Shown here one piece after another: positions 36,544 to 47,207 of a DNA stretch of 64,000 bases (position 1 is the first letter of the stretch; every line of letters starts with the position of its first letter). Source of the stretch: Affinundibacterium amnicola (GTDB lineage Bacteria > Pseudomonadota > Gammaproteobacteria > Burkholderiales > Burkholderiaceae_D); the NCBI RefSeq assembly GCF_014284275.1, contig NZ_JACOFU010000002.1:480623-544622 (forward strand). Reading direction: 5' to 3'. Position numbers and translations under genes: made by a program. Under the pieces are notes generated by a model that did not search any database, was not told the DNA's origin, and saw only the letters and a list, made by a program, of their open reading frames with translations.

Positions 36544-37098
36544 TCAAGCTATTTCTAAACGCATACGCTCAAAACGTATCGTCACACCGTCGGGTAAAGT
36601 GTCTGACACATCTTCGATTTTCTTAAAACCCAAGACCTGATAAAACGGCACGCCAGGCAGCGTCGCCATCAACTCCAAGCTAGTAAAGCCGTGCGCTAAT
36701 GCTGCTTGCTTACACGCTTCGAATACCGCTCTGCCAACACCGCGTCGCGCTGCATTTGGTGCAATGAAAAAAGCGCGGATTCTGGCAGGGTCGTGGGCGG
36801 GATCAAGAAATTCATCAGCGCCCATCGGTCGCTGATCTCCACCATATAAAGTACGACGGCGACTCCAGCCGCCACAGCCGGCTAATTCACCATCGAGTAT
36901 GGCGGTGAAGTAACTGCCATCATTAACGAGTGCGGTATCCACGCCAAAAACATATTTGATTGCGGACTCTGCTTCTTGCTCAGTATAAAAACCACGACTC
37001 AAGACGCGGGCTGATTCTACGATCATTTGATTGAGTTGCGGGACTTCTTCCAGCGTACTTGGTCGGACAAATAATTGTGGGTTTGTTGTCGATGTCAT
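36544..37098 (-). CDS. GNAT family N-acetyltransferase
   Basis: 184 residues with one GNAT domain. The acetyl-CoA pyrophosphate loop is NAARRGVGRAVFEACKQAA (about 118-136), followed by FYQVLGFKKIEDV, the typical beta6-7 region, and preceded by RAFFIAPN. AGAGGA lies four bases before the ATG. It is transcribed alone, convergent with prfC. The acceptor substrate is unknown. Confidence 0.85.
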   Translation of the reverse strand: MTSTTNPQLFVRPSTLEEVPQLNQMIVESARVLSRGFYTEQEAESAIKYVFGVDTALVNDGSYFTAILDGELAGCGGWSRRRTLYGGDQRPMGADEFLDPAHDPARIRAFFIAPNAARRGVGRAVFEACKQAALAHGFTSLELMATLPGVPFYQVLGFKKIEDVSDTLPDGVTIRFERMRLEIA

Positions 37099-37210
37099 GA
37101 AATCCTCTTACGCATTTGCTATTCACTGGTTGTTGAAATCACGTCTCACATAGACATGAAAAGAGACTAAGTTCGGTTTTTCATTGGCAGGTGCACCCAA
37201 ATCCAGATTA

Positions 37211-37341
37211 GCTGTAAGCCCAGTTCCCGCCCTTTCAAGGGACGGGTTAGGGTGGGGATGGGTTAGATTGAACCATAACTATCGTCATTTATTCGATTAA
37301 ACCCATCCCCATCCCAACCTTCCCCTTGAAAGGGAAGGAGT
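37211..37341. repeat. Inverted pair of CCCATCCCCATCCC-type dispersed repeats
   Basis: The right arm (about 37299-37341) reads AACCCATCCCCATCCCAACC followed by TTCCCCTTGAAAGGGAAGGA. The left arm (37211-37262) is its approximate reverse complement with several mismatches. A third, nearly identical single copy lies at 48368-48410. Confidence 0.75.
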
Positions 37342-37482
37342 AAAACGAACATTCTAATCGTTTCAAGCAAATCTCTATTTTGCTTAGCGTAGTTGGAATT
37401 GCACCCTTCCTACTTTTGCAGCAAAATCGTTCTTCACTCCAGCCTCATCAACAGAATATACACAAAAACGCACAAAAAACAA

Positions 37483-37506
37483 AACCGCAGAATTGCTTCT
37501 GCGGTT
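37483..37506 (-). terminator. Terminator of clpB
   Basis: A perfect 10-bp stem (AACCGCAGAA / TTCTGCGGTT) with a four-base loop, followed by a T-rich tract on the minus strand, 40 bp past the clpB stop. Confidence 0.88.
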
Positions 37507-37546
37507 CGTGCTTTACCACTAAATTTACGACAAAGTTTTGACTCTT

Positions 37547-40132
37547 CTATTTGAACGCTAAAACGCCATCGACCACATCCACCACAATCACATCTTTAGG
37601 TCCAAATTTGCCTTGCAACATTAGCTTAGACAAAGGATTTTCTATCTCTTGCTGAATCGCACGTTTTAAAGGACGAGCGCCATACACAGGATCGAAACCA
37701 GCTTCCGCAATTTTTAACAAGGCAGCATCCGTGACTTGTAAGCCCATGTCCATTTGCGCCAAACGTTTATTCAAAGTTTCCAACTGTATCTTGGCGATAG
37801 CACCGATATTTTTCGCATCGAGCGCATGGAAGACAACAATCTCATCAATACGATTAATAAACTCAGGACGGAAATGCGATTTCACCTCACCCATCACTGC
37901 CATTTTAATCACGCTAGGATCACTGCCTTCCATCGCTTGAATCTGATGCGAGCCAAGATTCGAAGTCATGACAATCACGGTGTTTTTAAAATCCACCGTA
38001 CGTCCTTGTCCATCGGTCATACGGCCATCGTCGAGAACTTGCAGCAAGACGTTAAACACATCGTGATGCGCCTTCTCCACTTCATCCAGCAAGATCACGC
38101 TATATGGTTTGCGACGTACCGCTTCGGTCAGATAACCGCCCTCTTCGTATCCAACATAGCCCGGTGGTGCGCCGATTAAACGCGCAACAGAATGCTTCTC
38201 CATAAACTCGCTCATATCGATACGAATCAATGATTCCTCAGTATCAAACATGAAGTTCGCCAAGGCTTTGCACAACTCGGTTTTACCAACACCCGTTGGT
38301 CCCAAAAATAAGAAAGAACCGTAAGGGCGATTTGGATCGCCTAAGCCTGCACGTGAACGTCGTATTGCATCCGATACCGCTGTGATCGCTTCATGCTGAC
38401 CGACCACACGTTTGTGCAGAGCATCTTCCATTTGCAAGAGTTTTTCACGTTCGCCTTGCATCATACGAGAGACGGGAATGCCAGTTGCACGTGACACGAT
38501 TTCTGCGATTTCTTCCGCACCAACTTGGGTGCGCAGTAATCTTGGTTTGCCACCTGTCTCTGCATTTTTTGCCGCTTGTAAATCAGCCGCTTTCAATTGC
38601 GCTTCAAGTTCCGGCATACGCCCATATTGGAGTTGCGACATGGTTTGCCAATCGCCTTTACGTTTGGCATCATCCATTTGCAAGCGAATTTTTTCTATCT
38701 CTTCTTTGATGTGGGTGCTACCTTGCACCGTAGCTTTTTCAGCCTTCCACACTTCTTCCAAATCGGCATATTCACGCGAGAGTTTTTTGATCTCGTCTTC
38801 AATCAAGACTAGGCGTTTTTTCGAACTATCATCTTTTTCACGTTTAACGGCTTCTTTCTCAATTTTCAATTGAATCAAACGACGATCAAGCTTATCCATG
38901 ACCTCGGGTTTAGAATCAATTTCTATCTTAATTTTTGCGGCTGCCTCATCAATCAAGTCAATGGCTTTATCTGGTAAAAAGCGATCGGTGATGTAACGAT
39001 GCGACAACTCCGCCGCAGCGACTATCGCCGGATCGGTGATATCGACGCCATGATGGACTTCATACTTTTCCTGCAAACCGCGCAAGATCGCAATCGTTGC
39101 TTCAACGCTAGGTTCATCGACGATGATCTTTTGAAAGCGACGTTCAAGCGCTGCGTCTTTTTCTATGTATTTGCGGTACTCATCCAAAGTGGTCGCGCCG
39201 ACGCAATGCAGTTCACCGCGCGCCAAAGCAGGTTTCAACATATTGCCAGCATCCATTGCGCCTTCGGCTTTGCCGGCACCGACCATGGTGTGCAACTCGT
39301 CGATAAAGACGATGGTTTGACCTTCATCTAAAGCGATTTCTTTCAGTACCGCTTTCAGACGTTCTTCAAATTCACCACGGAATTTGGCACCGGCTAACAA
39401 GGCAGCCATATCTAGCGAAAGTACGCGTTTTGATTTCAAACTATCGGGCACTTCGCCATTCACAATACGTTGTGCCAAACCTTCGACAATCGCAGTTTTA
39501 CCAACGCCAGGCTCACCGATCAACACCGGATTATTTTTACTGCGACGTTGCAAGACCTGAATCGCACGACGAATTTCATCATCGCGTCCAATCACAGGAT
39601 CGAGCTTACCAAGGCGTGCACGTTCGGTTAAATCTAAGGTGTATTTTTTTAAGGCTTCGCGTTGACCTTCTGCTTCTGGCGAATCGACATTGACACCACC
39701 ACGCACGCCTTTAATTGCCGCTTCTAAAGCGCTACGGGTTAAGCCATTTTCACGTGCAAGCTTGCCCGCTTCAGACTTATCATCAACCAAAGCAAGCAAG
39801 ACCATTTCACTGGCCAAAAATTGATCACCACGTTTTTGCGATTCTTTGTCGGCTAGATTAAGTAGACCTGCAAGTTCTCGTCCTATCTGCACTTGACCGT
39901 CGGTTCCGGTAACTTTTGGCAAGCGATCCACTGCACTTTTGAGACCATTTAACAGGCCATTTATATTTATACCAGCACGTTGCAACAAAGAACGCGCTCC
40001 GCCGTCATCTTGGTTAATCAAGGCAAGTAAGACGTGCACAGGATCAATATATTGGTTATCATTACCGACTGCCTGACTCTGTGCATCGGCTAATGCTTCT
40101 TGCAACTTTGTGGTCAATTTATCCAAACGCAT
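37547..40132 (-). CDS. clpB: ClpB disaggregase
   Basis: A hexameric AAA+ chaperone that works with DnaK to dissolve protein aggregates. The 861 residues show the N-domain (1-145), AAA1 with [10 protein letters not shown] and VFIDELHT, the coiled-coil middle domain (about 400-525) typical of ClpB rather than ClpA/C, AAA2 with [10 protein letters not shown] and [10 protein letters not shown], and the C-domain. No IGF ClpP-binding loop is seen, as expected. AGGAGG lies four bases before the ATG. A sigma-32-like promoter lies just upstream, consistent with heat-shock control. Confidence 0.98.
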   Translation of the reverse strand: MRLDKLTTKLQEALADAQSQAVGNDNQYIDPVHVLLALINQDDGGARSLLQRAGININGLLNGLKSAVDRLPKVTGTDGQVQIGRELAGLLNLADKESQKRGDQFLASEMVLLALVDDKSEAGKLARENGLTRSALEAAIKGVRGGVNVDSPEAEGQREALKKYTLDLTERARLGKLDPVIGRDDEIRRAIQVLQRRSKNNPVLIGEPGVGKTAIVEGLAQRIVNGEVPDSLKSKRVLSLDMAALLAGAKFRGEFEERLKAVLKEIALDEGQTIVFIDELHTMVGAGKAEGAMDAGNMLKPALARGELHCVGATTLDEYRKYIEKDAALERRFQKIIVDEPSVEATIAILRGLQEKYEVHHGVDITDPAIVAAAELSHRYITDRFLPDKAIDLIDEAAAKIKIEIDSKPEVMDKLDRRLIQLKIEKEAVKREKDDSSKKRLVLIEDEIKKLSREYADLEEVWKAEKATVQGSTHIKEEIEKIRLQMDDAKRKGDWQTMSQLQYGRMPELEAQLKAADLQAAKNAETGGKPRLLRTQVGAEEIAEIVSRATGIPVSRMMQGEREKLLQMEDALHKRVVGQHEAITAVSDAIRRSRAGLGDPNRPYGSFLFLGPTGVGKTELCKALANFMFDTEESLIRIDMSEFMEKHSVARLIGAPPGYVGYEEGGYLTEAVRRKPYSVILLDEVEKAHHDVFNVLLQVLDDGRMTDGQGRTVDFKNTVIVMTSNLGSHQIQAMEGSDPSVIKMAVMGEVKSHFRPEFINRIDEIVVFHALDAKNIGAIAKIQLETLNKRLAQMDMGLQVTDAALLKIAEAGFDPVYGARPLKRAIQQEIENPLSKLMLQGKFGPKDVIVVDVVDGVLAFK

Positions 40133-40173
40133 AATGCCTCCTAAAACAGATTCAATGATTAATTGACTGTTAG

Positions 40174-40199
40174 ATTAGGTGGTAAAACCAGTTTTCAAG
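40174..40199 (-). promoter_or_regulatory. Candidate heat-shock (sigma-32) promoter of clpB
   Basis: On the minus strand CTTGAAAA (-35) is followed about 10-12 bases later by CACCTAAT, close to the -10 consensus CCCCATNT. It sits 42-67 bp upstream of the clpB ATG. Confidence 0.55.
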
Positions 40200-40248
40200 A
40201 ACAAACTTCACGAAAATTTCTAAGCGCTTTGCGCTACATCAATCGACT

Positions 40249-40803
40249 ATGCATTTAGAACAACTTAATTTAACTTACTTGATTAACGAAGATCGCATTT
40301 TGCTCCGAATCGGTATTTCCACGAAAAATAAGGAAAATGACGCCAACGAAAAACAAGAAATTCAGCTATTTATTACCCGACGCATGCTGCAAAGGTTATG
40401 GCCAGTTTTGATGGAGTCAATCGGCTCACATATGCGCTTAAATCGCCCAGAGACGGCATTTGCAAGTGATGAGCTGGTCAATATGGAACATGAACAGGCT
40501 GTTGGAAAAATAAAAGAAGAGGGAAACTTCAGTCATGCTTATGAAAGCGATAACCGCAAACCACTGCATGGTGATCGCCCACTGCTACTGGAGTCAATCA
40601 AATTTCATTTGAAAGCAAATGCCCCTTTATGGATGCAATTTATTGCTCAACCAAATCAAACTGTAGACTTAAAACTTGAAACTGGTCTCTTGCATGGCTT
40701 TTGCAAATTGCTCATCGATGCCGAAAAAATTGCTGGATGGAATCTAGAACTTAGCCTGCCCAAAGTGGAAGAAATGAGCGTTCCAGCTCATCTACTAAAT
40801 TGA
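40249..40803 (+). CDS. Conserved-looking protein of unknown function
   Basis: 184 residues, cytosolic by appearance (no signal or membrane helix). It is mixed alpha/beta with a central charged, low-complexity linker (about 75-110). The C-terminal part LKLETGLLHGFCKLLIDAEK looks like an amphipathic helix region. I do not recognise the family. It diverges from clpB, sharing a 116-bp promoter region, and no clear ribosome-binding site precedes the ATG. A strong terminator follows, supporting it as a real transcription unit. Confidence 0.7.
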   Translation: MHLEQLNLTYLINEDRILLRIGISTKNKENDANEKQEIQLFITRRMLQRLWPVLMESIGSHMRLNRPETAFASDELVNMEHEQAVGKIKEEGNFSHAYESDNRKPLHGDRPLLLESIKFHLKANAPLWMQFIAQPNQTVDLKLETGLLHGFCKLLIDAEKIAGWNLELSLPKVEEMSVPAHLLN

Positions 40804-40820
40804 ACCAAAAGTGATCCAAT

Positions 40821-40847
40821 AAAAAGGCAGAAATTCTGCCTTTTTTA
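40821..40847. terminator. Terminator between unknown gene and S9 peptidase gene
   Basis: AAAAAGGCAGAA pairs with TTCTGCCTTTTT, almost no loop beyond A/T bases, T-runs on both strands. It lies between two convergent stops. Confidence 0.88.
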
Positions 40848-40866
40848 CTTTACGATCACGCCTTCG

Positions 40867-43272
40867 TTATTGACGACCTTTGACATCTCTTTCCATCAAT
40901 TTAAAAATCCGGCGATATTCGTCTAACCAGCTTTCGGGCTCGCGGAAGCCGTGCGGTTCGATTGGATATACGGCTAATTCAAAGTTAGGATTTTTCAGTT
41001 CTATCAATTTCTGTACCATTCGAACGCTGTCCTGAAAAAACACATTATCGTCCAAAATACCTGAACAGATTAACAGCGGACGTTTTAATCCCGCTGCAAA
41101 TTCTATCGGCGAGCTGCGGGCATAGGCATCCGGATCGACATCAGGCGTATTCAAAATATTCGATGTGTAGCCATGATTGTAGTGTGCCCAATCAGCCACC
41201 GGACGCAATGCCGCGCCGGCTGCGAATTTCTCAGATTTAAACAGTGCCATGAATGCCATAAAGCCACCGTAAGAACCTCCATAAATGCCGACCCGATTGC
41301 GATCTGCATTCGCATTGTCTACCAACCAATCGATACCGTCTTCATAGTCTTCTAATTCAGGTGTTCCCATGCGCTGATAAATCGCGGTACGCCAGTCGCG
41401 CCCGTATCCAGCAGATGCGCGAAAATCCATATCAATCACAACGTAACCTTGTTGTACTAATAAATTATGGAACATCATCTCACGGAAATAGTTTGACCAT
41501 CCATGATGGGCTGCTTGCAAATAGCCAGCGCCATGGACGAACATGACGACGGGCTTACGCTCGCCAGTCTGTGTTTTTTTATCGCGATAAACACGGGAAT
41601 AAATTGGCGCTGCGCCGTGCTTAGATGGAACGGCGATAATTTCTGGTTTTATCCAATTAATTTGCGCAAATTCTTTTGAAGTTGATTCCGTCAGACGCAC
41701 AGCTTTTGCGCCGGGATTTACAGCCTGCACAAATAAGTCTGGCTGACGTATCGTGGTCGAATGCGTCAACAACAACTTATCTTCTGTCGGTGCTAATTCA
41801 AAATCCATACCACCATTCATATCCGTCAAAGCTTCATCCCGTTTGCCATCGGCAGATACACGATAAACCTCATGAATACCCGGATGTTTACGATTAGCGC
41901 GATAATAAAACCATTTGCCATCTTGGGTAGACTGCACACTATTCACTTCAAACTTACCATTGGTAAGCGCCGTAGTTTTTCCATCACGCTGCTGATATAA
42001 ATGACTATAGCCTGTCTCTTCCGACAAATACCATAAAGCCTTTCCATCTGGACTCCAGCCGAATTCATTAAAGCTACCATCATTCACCCAAGCTTGGTCA
42101 GTCAAACGATGTGCTAATTGCCATTGACTCTTATTCTCGCCAGACAAATTCATACGCAAAATCCAACGATCTTTATTGTCTGCGCTGAAAAGACTAAAGG
42201 CGACCTGCTGTCCTGTTTGACTCCAGCGTATACCACGGAAATTGATGTACACCGCGCGTGGAATTCCAGCTTTTGGCGCTGGCTTGGCAAGACGTTTTGC
42301 CGCCTCGGTTTTCAAGGCCAACAAAGGGTCTTCGTTAATTCCCGCTAACTGATCCAAATTCAGCTTGTGAGCTTTTTTTGCCTGCACATCAATCACATGA
42401 ATTTGCTCATCACTATCTGCACCAGTTCCAACTTTGCTACGTACATCTTCAATCTTGACATAACCATCGCTGCTCACATAATGCGGCATCTTATCGGCAC
42501 GTCCATCTTTACGCGGCGCGGCCGTGCTCACCAATACAAACTGTCCATCTGGCGATAAACTAAAACTACGGAATTCACGTCCCTTACCTAGATAAACTGG
42601 CATTGGCGCACTCGCATTTTGACTCGCCAACTCACGTTGACGAGCTTCCGCTGCTTTTTTATCGGCATCACGCTTCTTAATAATGTCGAACAAACGAGTT
42701 TGTTGCGCACTCAAATAATCGGATGATTCTTTCTTAGCCATCGGATCATCGTCATTCTTAATATTGACCAACATCACTTGTTCGCCATTACGCACATTCA
42801 TGAGGATTACTTTTCCATCATTGCGAAATGCCAGTTGATCGTTGCCGACAAAACCCAACAGGCCATTCGTTTCGCCAGTGCGCGTCAATTGTTGACGCTT
42901 GCCCTCTTTCAGTAAGAATAGATTTCCGTTGCGCAGCCAAGCTGTCGATTGTCGGTCAGGGCTAACAAATTTTTGCTCAGATTCCGCCATCACAACATCG
43001 GCAGCATCCAATTTTTGCGCTGTTCCGCCACTCACACTGATCCGGTATAGATCACGGATCTCAGAACCTTGCGCCTTGCGTTGAAAGTAAACATACTTTC
43101 CATCTTGACTGAAATAGGGACGCTCGGGCGCAATTCCCATCCAATCGGTATGCGCCATGATCTGTTCCATACTCAGCGGCGTGGTTGTTTGAGCATTTGC
43201 AGTCGGCATAAAACCAGTGCTAAAAACACTCGCTGCTATTAACAGCAGTACACCATTCTTTTTCATTCTCAT
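40867..43272 (-). CDS. Exported S9 family prolyl oligopeptidase-like peptidase
   Basis: About 801 residues with a signal peptide (GVLLLIAASVFSTGFMPTANAQ). The N-terminal two thirds form a WD40-like beta-propeller (PYFSQDGKYVYFQRKAQ, SLSPDGQFVLVS, GWSPDGKALWYLS). The C-terminal alpha/beta hydrolase has the nucleophile Ser in GGSYGGFM (about residue 667), Asp in CSGILDDNVFFQDS and His in IEPHGFREPESW. It probably cleaves peptides in the periplasm, DPP-IV-like. ATG 43272 has AGGG eight bases upstream; the in-frame ATG at 43287 overlaps that site. It follows the symporter gene after that gene's terminator. Confidence 0.92.
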   Translation of the reverse strand: MRMKKNGVLLLIAASVFSTGFMPTANAQTTTPLSMEQIMAHTDWMGIAPERPYFSQDGKYVYFQRKAQGSEIRDLYRISVSGGTAQKLDAADVVMAESEQKFVSPDRQSTAWLRNGNLFLLKEGKRQQLTRTGETNGLLGFVGNDQLAFRNDGKVILMNVRNGEQVMLVNIKNDDDPMAKKESSDYLSAQQTRLFDIIKKRDADKKAAEARQRELASQNASAPMPVYLGKGREFRSFSLSPDGQFVLVSTAAPRKDGRADKMPHYVSSDGYVKIEDVRSKVGTGADSDEQIHVIDVQAKKAHKLNLDQLAGINEDPLLALKTEAAKRLAKPAPKAGIPRAVYINFRGIRWSQTGQQVAFSLFSADNKDRWILRMNLSGENKSQWQLAHRLTDQAWVNDGSFNEFGWSPDGKALWYLSEETGYSHLYQQRDGKTTALTNGKFEVNSVQSTQDGKWFYYRANRKHPGIHEVYRVSADGKRDEALTDMNGGMDFELAPTEDKLLLTHSTTIRQPDLFVQAVNPGAKAVRLTESTSKEFAQINWIKPEIIAVPSKHGAAPIYSRVYRDKKTQTGERKPVVMFVHGAGYLQAAHHGWSNYFREMMFHNLLVQQGYVVIDMDFRASAGYGRDWRTAIYQRMGTPELEDYEDGIDWLVDNANADRNRVGIYGGSYGGFMAFMALFKSEKFAAGAALRPVADWAHYNHGYTSNILNTPDVDPDAYARSSPIEFAAGLKRPLLICSGILDDNVFFQDSVRMVQKLIELKNPNFELAVYPIEPHGFREPESWLDEYRRIFKLMERDVKGRQ

Positions 43273-43306
43273 TGTTGTATCCCTCATCGGGTAAGATGGT
43301 CAATAA

Positions 43307-43339
43307 AAAACGCTGAATCTTATACAGAGTTCAGCGTTT
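43307..43339 (-). terminator. Terminator of the symporter gene
   Basis: AAACGCTGAA and TTCAGCGTTT form a 10-bp stem around a 13-base loop, followed by a T-run on the minus strand. Confidence 0.85.
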
Positions 43340-43368
43340 ATTGGACAGGCCAGATTTAAAAAGATTCC

Positions 43369-44631
43369 TTATTCAGGTAACTTTTGATTTGCCAAATCCC
43401 CTTCGACATGCTCGCCTAGCTCGCCCTCCCATTTTGCGACGACTGCGGTTGCTAAACCATTACCAATCACATTCGTTGCTGAGCGCGCCATATCCAAGAA
43501 ATGATCTACGCCTAACAATAACAATAGACCAGCTTCTGGAATATTAAACTGTGCCAGAGTTGCTGCAATCACGACCAAAGATGCGCGTGGCACGCCAGCC
43601 ATACCTTTCGACGTCAACATCAAAATCAACATCATCGTGATCTGAGTTCCCAGTGATAATTCGATGCCATAAGCTTGCGCAATAAACACTGTCGCGAAGG
43701 TGCAGTACATCATGGAACCATCTAGGTTAAACGAATAACCCAGCGGCAAAACAAAAGAAGCAATGCGGTTTTTCACGCCGAAACGCTCTAAGCCTTCCAA
43801 TGTTTTAGGAAATGCAGCCTCTGAAGACGCAGTAGAAAACGCCAAAATAGTCGGCATGCGCAATTCTCGCAATAAACCAACTACACGCCCCTTCAGGAAC
43901 AAATAGCCAATAAAAATCAGCACTAACCATAAGACCAAGATGGAGAAATAGAACTCAGCCATGAAGACGCCGTAAGTACCTAAGACCGCCAAACCACTCT
44001 TTGCAACCACACCAGATACTGCCGCAAATACTGCGATAGGAGCGAAATTCATGACATAACCAGTCAATTTCAACATGATGTGCGCAACGCCATCAATTGC
44101 TTCAACGACGACTTTGCTACGATCGCCAACCGCAGCGGCAGCAGTACCAAAGAAAATTGAAAATACAACGATCTGTAAAATTTCATTTTTCGCCATACCA
44201 TCAACAATAGAGGATGGTACTAAATGGGTAATAAATTCTTTCATGCTAAGGTTAGTCGTTGCAATGCCAGAAACCGCATCGCTAGCTGGTAACATCGCAT
44301 GCATGGCGTCACCCGGTCTGAAGATATTCACCATAATCAAACCCAAGGTCAGCGAGATCAGCGACGCAATAATGAACCATCCCAGAGCCTTACCACCAAC
44401 ACGACCAACTTCATTGACGTCACCCATTCTGGCAATACCAACCACCAAGGTAGAAAAAACCAGTGGTGCGATAATCATTTTAATCAAACGCAAAAACATG
44501 GTCGTGATTAGAGACATTGCATCAGCAAAATCGGTAGGTTTGGCCATATTCGCATTAACGAAATAACCGACGAAAATACCAAGTATTAAACCGAAAATAA
44601 TGTAACTAGTAAGATTGAGGCGTTTTGTCAT
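43369..44631 (-). CDS. Dicarboxylate/amino acid:cation symporter (DAACS family)
   Basis: A 420-residue inner-membrane sodium- or proton-coupled carrier for C4-dicarboxylates or glutamate/aspartate. Family signatures are LRLIKMIIAPLVFSTLVVGI, the HP1 serine-rich loop AFSTASSEAAFP, the TM7 region SFNLDGSMMY (NMDGT-type) and the HP2/TM8 motif TSKGMAGVPRAS through FLDMARSATNVIGN. Position-specific residues resemble GltP/GltT at least as much as DctA, so I give no symbol. AAGGA lies ten bases before the ATG. Confidence 0.92.
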   Translation of the reverse strand: MTKRLNLTSYIIFGLILGIFVGYFVNANMAKPTDFADAMSLITTMFLRLIKMIIAPLVFSTLVVGIARMGDVNEVGRVGGKALGWFIIASLISLTLGLIMVNIFRPGDAMHAMLPASDAVSGIATTNLSMKEFITHLVPSSIVDGMAKNEILQIVVFSIFFGTAAAAVGDRSKVVVEAIDGVAHIMLKLTGYVMNFAPIAVFAAVSGVVAKSGLAVLGTYGVFMAEFYFSILVLWLVLIFIGYLFLKGRVVGLLRELRMPTILAFSTASSEAAFPKTLEGLERFGVKNRIASFVLPLGYSFNLDGSMMYCTFATVFIAQAYGIELSLGTQITMMLILMLTSKGMAGVPRASLVVIAATLAQFNIPEAGLLLLLGVDHFLDMARSATNVIGNGLATAVVAKWEGELGEHVEGDLANQKLPE

Positions 44632-44854
44632 GTTTTATACGTCCTTTTAATATATAAAGCCTGCACTGGTTTTCTAACAAATCCGGCCAATGGTGAAACA
44701 GGGGCTCAGAAAAATGGTGGCTCAGTATACTTGAGGAAGCGCAGACAGACCACTTTTATTGAAATCGCATGTAAGAAAATTTTCATTTTGCGCACAAAGC
44801 CATGTGCAGCTTTGATTGAATGGTAAAACGCTTGGGGAAACTAATGGCGAAAAA

Positions 44855-44878
44855 AAACCCAGATCTTCATCTGGGTTT
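44855..44878 (-). terminator. Terminator of clpSA
   Basis: AAACCCAGAT and ATCTGGGTTT pair perfectly around CTTC, with A-rich flanks giving a T-run on the minus strand further leftward. It lies 28 bp past the clpA stop. Confidence 0.88.
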
Positions 44879-44906
44879 CATTAAGTGATTCGTCATGAAG
44901 CAATAC

Positions 44907-47207
44907 TTATTCAACTTCTACCACTTCTTGTGAAGCTACTGGCGGCGGCGCGTCCCCTTCCGAGAACTCTAACTTAATTTGATCTTTGTCATCCAGATCA
45001 ACACCGACTCTACCACCACTAACCAGACGACCAAACAACAGTTCGTCTGCCAACGCTTTACGAATCATGTCTTGAATCAAGCGCGCCATAGGGCGTGCGC
45101 CCATCAATGGATCAAAGCCTTTTTTCGCTAAGAACTTACGTAAATGTTCGCTGAATGTCGCTTCCACTTTTTTCTCATGCAATTGTTCTTCCAACTGCAT
45201 CAAGAATTTATCAACCACGCGCAGAATAATTTCTTCATCTAAGGAACGGAAACTAATAATGGAATCAAGACGATTACGGAACTCAGGCGTAAACATACGC
45301 TTAATATCCGCCATTTCATCGCCAGCCTGCTTACTATTATTAAAGCCAATCGACGCTTTTTGCAGGCTTTCTGCACCGGCATTGGTCGTCATAATAATGA
45401 TCACATTACGGAAATCTGCTTTGCGTCCATTGTTATCTGTCAGCGTGCCATGATCCATAACCTGCAACAAAATATTGAACACGTCTGGATGCGCTTTCTC
45501 AATTTCGTCCAGCAATAGAACAGCGTGCGGCTTCTTGGTAATCGCTTCGGTCAACAAACCGCCTTGATCAAATCCCACATAACCTGGCGGCGCGCCGATC
45601 AAACGACTGACAGCATGACGTTCCATGTATTCCGACATATCGAAACGTATTAGTTCGATACCTAAGGTAAACGCGAGTTGCTTGGCGACTTCCGTTTTAC
45701 CAACACCAGTCGGGCCAGAAAATAAGAACGATCCAATTGGCTTATCGGTTTTACCTAATCCAGCACGCGACATTTTAATTGCCGCTGCCAATGCATCAAT
45801 TGCAGGGTCTTGACCAAACACCACATTTTTCAAATCACGATCAATGGTCTGCAATTTACTGCGATCATCTTGATTCACAGTTTGCGGCGGAATACGCGCT
45901 ATCTTGGAAATAATGTCCTCGATATCTGCCTTACCAATGGTTTTCTTTTGCTTAGATTTAGGCAAAATTCTTTGTGCCGCACCAGCTTCATCAATCACAT
46001 CAATCGCCTTGTCTGGCAAATGCCGATCATTGAGAAAACGTGCTGACAATTCTGCCGCTGTCGTCAAAGCGGCAGCTGAATATTTCACGTTATGATGTTC
46101 TTCAAACTTCGATTTCAATCCACGCAGAATCTGCACGGTTTGCTCGACGGTCGGTTCATTGACATCGACTTTTTGGAAGCGACGTGCAAGTGCATGATCT
46201 TTTTCAAACACGCCACGATATTCTGTATAAGTTGTCGCACCTATGCATTTCAACTGACCATTTGACAAAGCAGGTTTCAACAAGTTCGACGCATCCATCG
46301 TACCGCCAGATGCCGAACCAGCACCAATAATTGTATGAATTTCATCAATGAACAAAATTGCGTCTGGCGCATCCTTTAATTGCTTTAACACACCTTTCAA
46401 ACGCAGCTCAAAATCACCGCGATACTTCGTACCGGCGAGCAAAGCCCCCATATCAAGTGAGTACACGATCGCCTGACTCAAAATATCAGGCACATCGTTT
46501 TGCGTAATGCGCCAAGCCAAACCTTCGGCAATCGCGGTCTTACCAACACCAGCTTCACCGACTAACAAAGGATTATTTTTACGGCGACGGCACAAAATTT
46601 GAATTACACGCTCAACTTCGCTGTCTCGTCCAATCAAAGGATCAATCTTGCCTTCGGCTGCCGCTTTATTCAGGTTTTGCGTGAATTGTTCAAGAGGATT
46701 TTCTTTGGCTTGTGCTTCACTTTGCGGATCTTCCGCACCTTCAGGAGATTTTTGCGGTTCGTTGTGATTGTCTTTACGCACGCCATGGGAAATAAAATTC
46801 ACCACATCGAGACGTGTCACTCCTTGTTGGTGCAAATAATAAACAGCATGTGAATCTTTTTCACCAAAGATCGCGACCAACACATTCGCGCCAGTCACTT
46901 CTTTTTTACCATTAGACGCAGACTGCACATGCATGATCGCGCGTTGAATCACACGCTGAAAACCGAGTGTCGGTTGAGTATCTACATCGCCAGTACCTTG
47001 CACTGTTGGCGTATTATCGGAAATAAAATTCGATAAAGTTTTACGCAAGTCTTCAATATTCACAGCGCAAGCACGCATCACTTCGGCTGCCGATGGATTA
47101 TCCAACAGCGCGAGTAACAAATGTTCAACCGTAATGAATTCATAACGAGCCTGCCGCGCCTCAACAAAGGCCATGTGCAAACTGACTTCTAATTCTTGCG
47201 CAATCAT
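44907..47207 (-). CDS. clpA: ClpA, ATPase subunit of ClpAP protease
   Basis: A AAA+ unfoldase that feeds substrates to ClpP. About 766 residues: N-domain (1-140), AAA1 with [10 protein letters not shown] and [14 protein letters not shown]2 with [10 protein letters not shown] and [12 protein letters not shown], and the ClpP-docking loop in KASIGFNNS. The acidic C-terminal tail ([17 protein letters not shown]) is slightly unusual. ATG 47207 (MIAQELE, the family start) has GGAGG four bases upstream and overlaps the clpS stop as ATGA, so the two are translationally coupled. Confidence 0.97.
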   Translation of the reverse strand: MIAQELEVSLHMAFVEARQARYEFITVEHLLLALLDNPSAAEVMRACAVNIEDLRKTLSNFISDNTPTVQGTGDVDTQPTLGFQRVIQRAIMHVQSASNGKKEVTGANVLVAIFGEKDSHAVYYLHQQGVTRLDVVNFISHGVRKDNHNEPQKSPEGAEDPQSEAQAKENPLEQFTQNLNKAAAEGKIDPLIGRDSEVERVIQILCRRRKNNPLLVGEAGVGKTAIAEGLAWRITQNDVPDILSQAIVYSLDMGALLAGTKYRGDFELRLKGVLKQLKDAPDAILFIDEIHTIIGAGSASGGTMDASNLLKPALSNGQLKCIGATTYTEYRGVFEKDHALARRFQKVDVNEPTVEQTVQILRGLKSKFEEHHNVKYSAAALTTAAELSARFLNDRHLPDKAIDVIDEAGAAQRILPKSKQKKTIGKADIEDIISKIARIPPQTVNQDDRSKLQTIDRDLKNVVFGQDPAIDALAAAIKMSRAGLGKTDKPIGSFLFSGPTGVGKTEVAKQLAFTLGIELIRFDMSEYMERHAVSRLIGAPPGYVGFDQGGLLTEAITKKPHAVLLLDEIEKAHPDVFNILLQVMDHGTLTDNNGRKADFRNVIIIMTTNAGAESLQKASIGFNNSKQAGDEMADIKRMFTPEFRNRLDSIISFRSLDEEIILRVVDKFLMQLEEQLHEKKVEATFSEHLRKFLAKKGFDPLMGARPMARLIQDMIRKALADELLFGRLVSGGRVGVDLDDKDQIKLEFSEGDAPPPVASQEVVEVE

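Larger units (their letters stand above)
37099..37546. other. Intergenic region with dispersed repeat and clpB terminator
   Basis: Contains the inverted CCCATCCCCATCCC-type repeat (about 37211-37341) and the clpB terminator (37483-37506). No gene seen. Confidence 0.6.

Noticed and set aside
37099-37546. Search for a small RNA or tRNA in the repeat-bearing gaps
   Set aside because: The structures present are accounted for by dispersed repeats and terminators; no cloverleaf or known RNA was recognised.
44075-44566. 163-codon plus-strand frame opposite the symporter gene
   Set aside because: It mirrors hydrophobic symporter codons; no protein family features.
43369-44631. Naming the symporter dctA
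   Set aside because: HP2/TM8 residues resemble GltP/GltT at least as well; substrate cannot be assigned from sequence alone.
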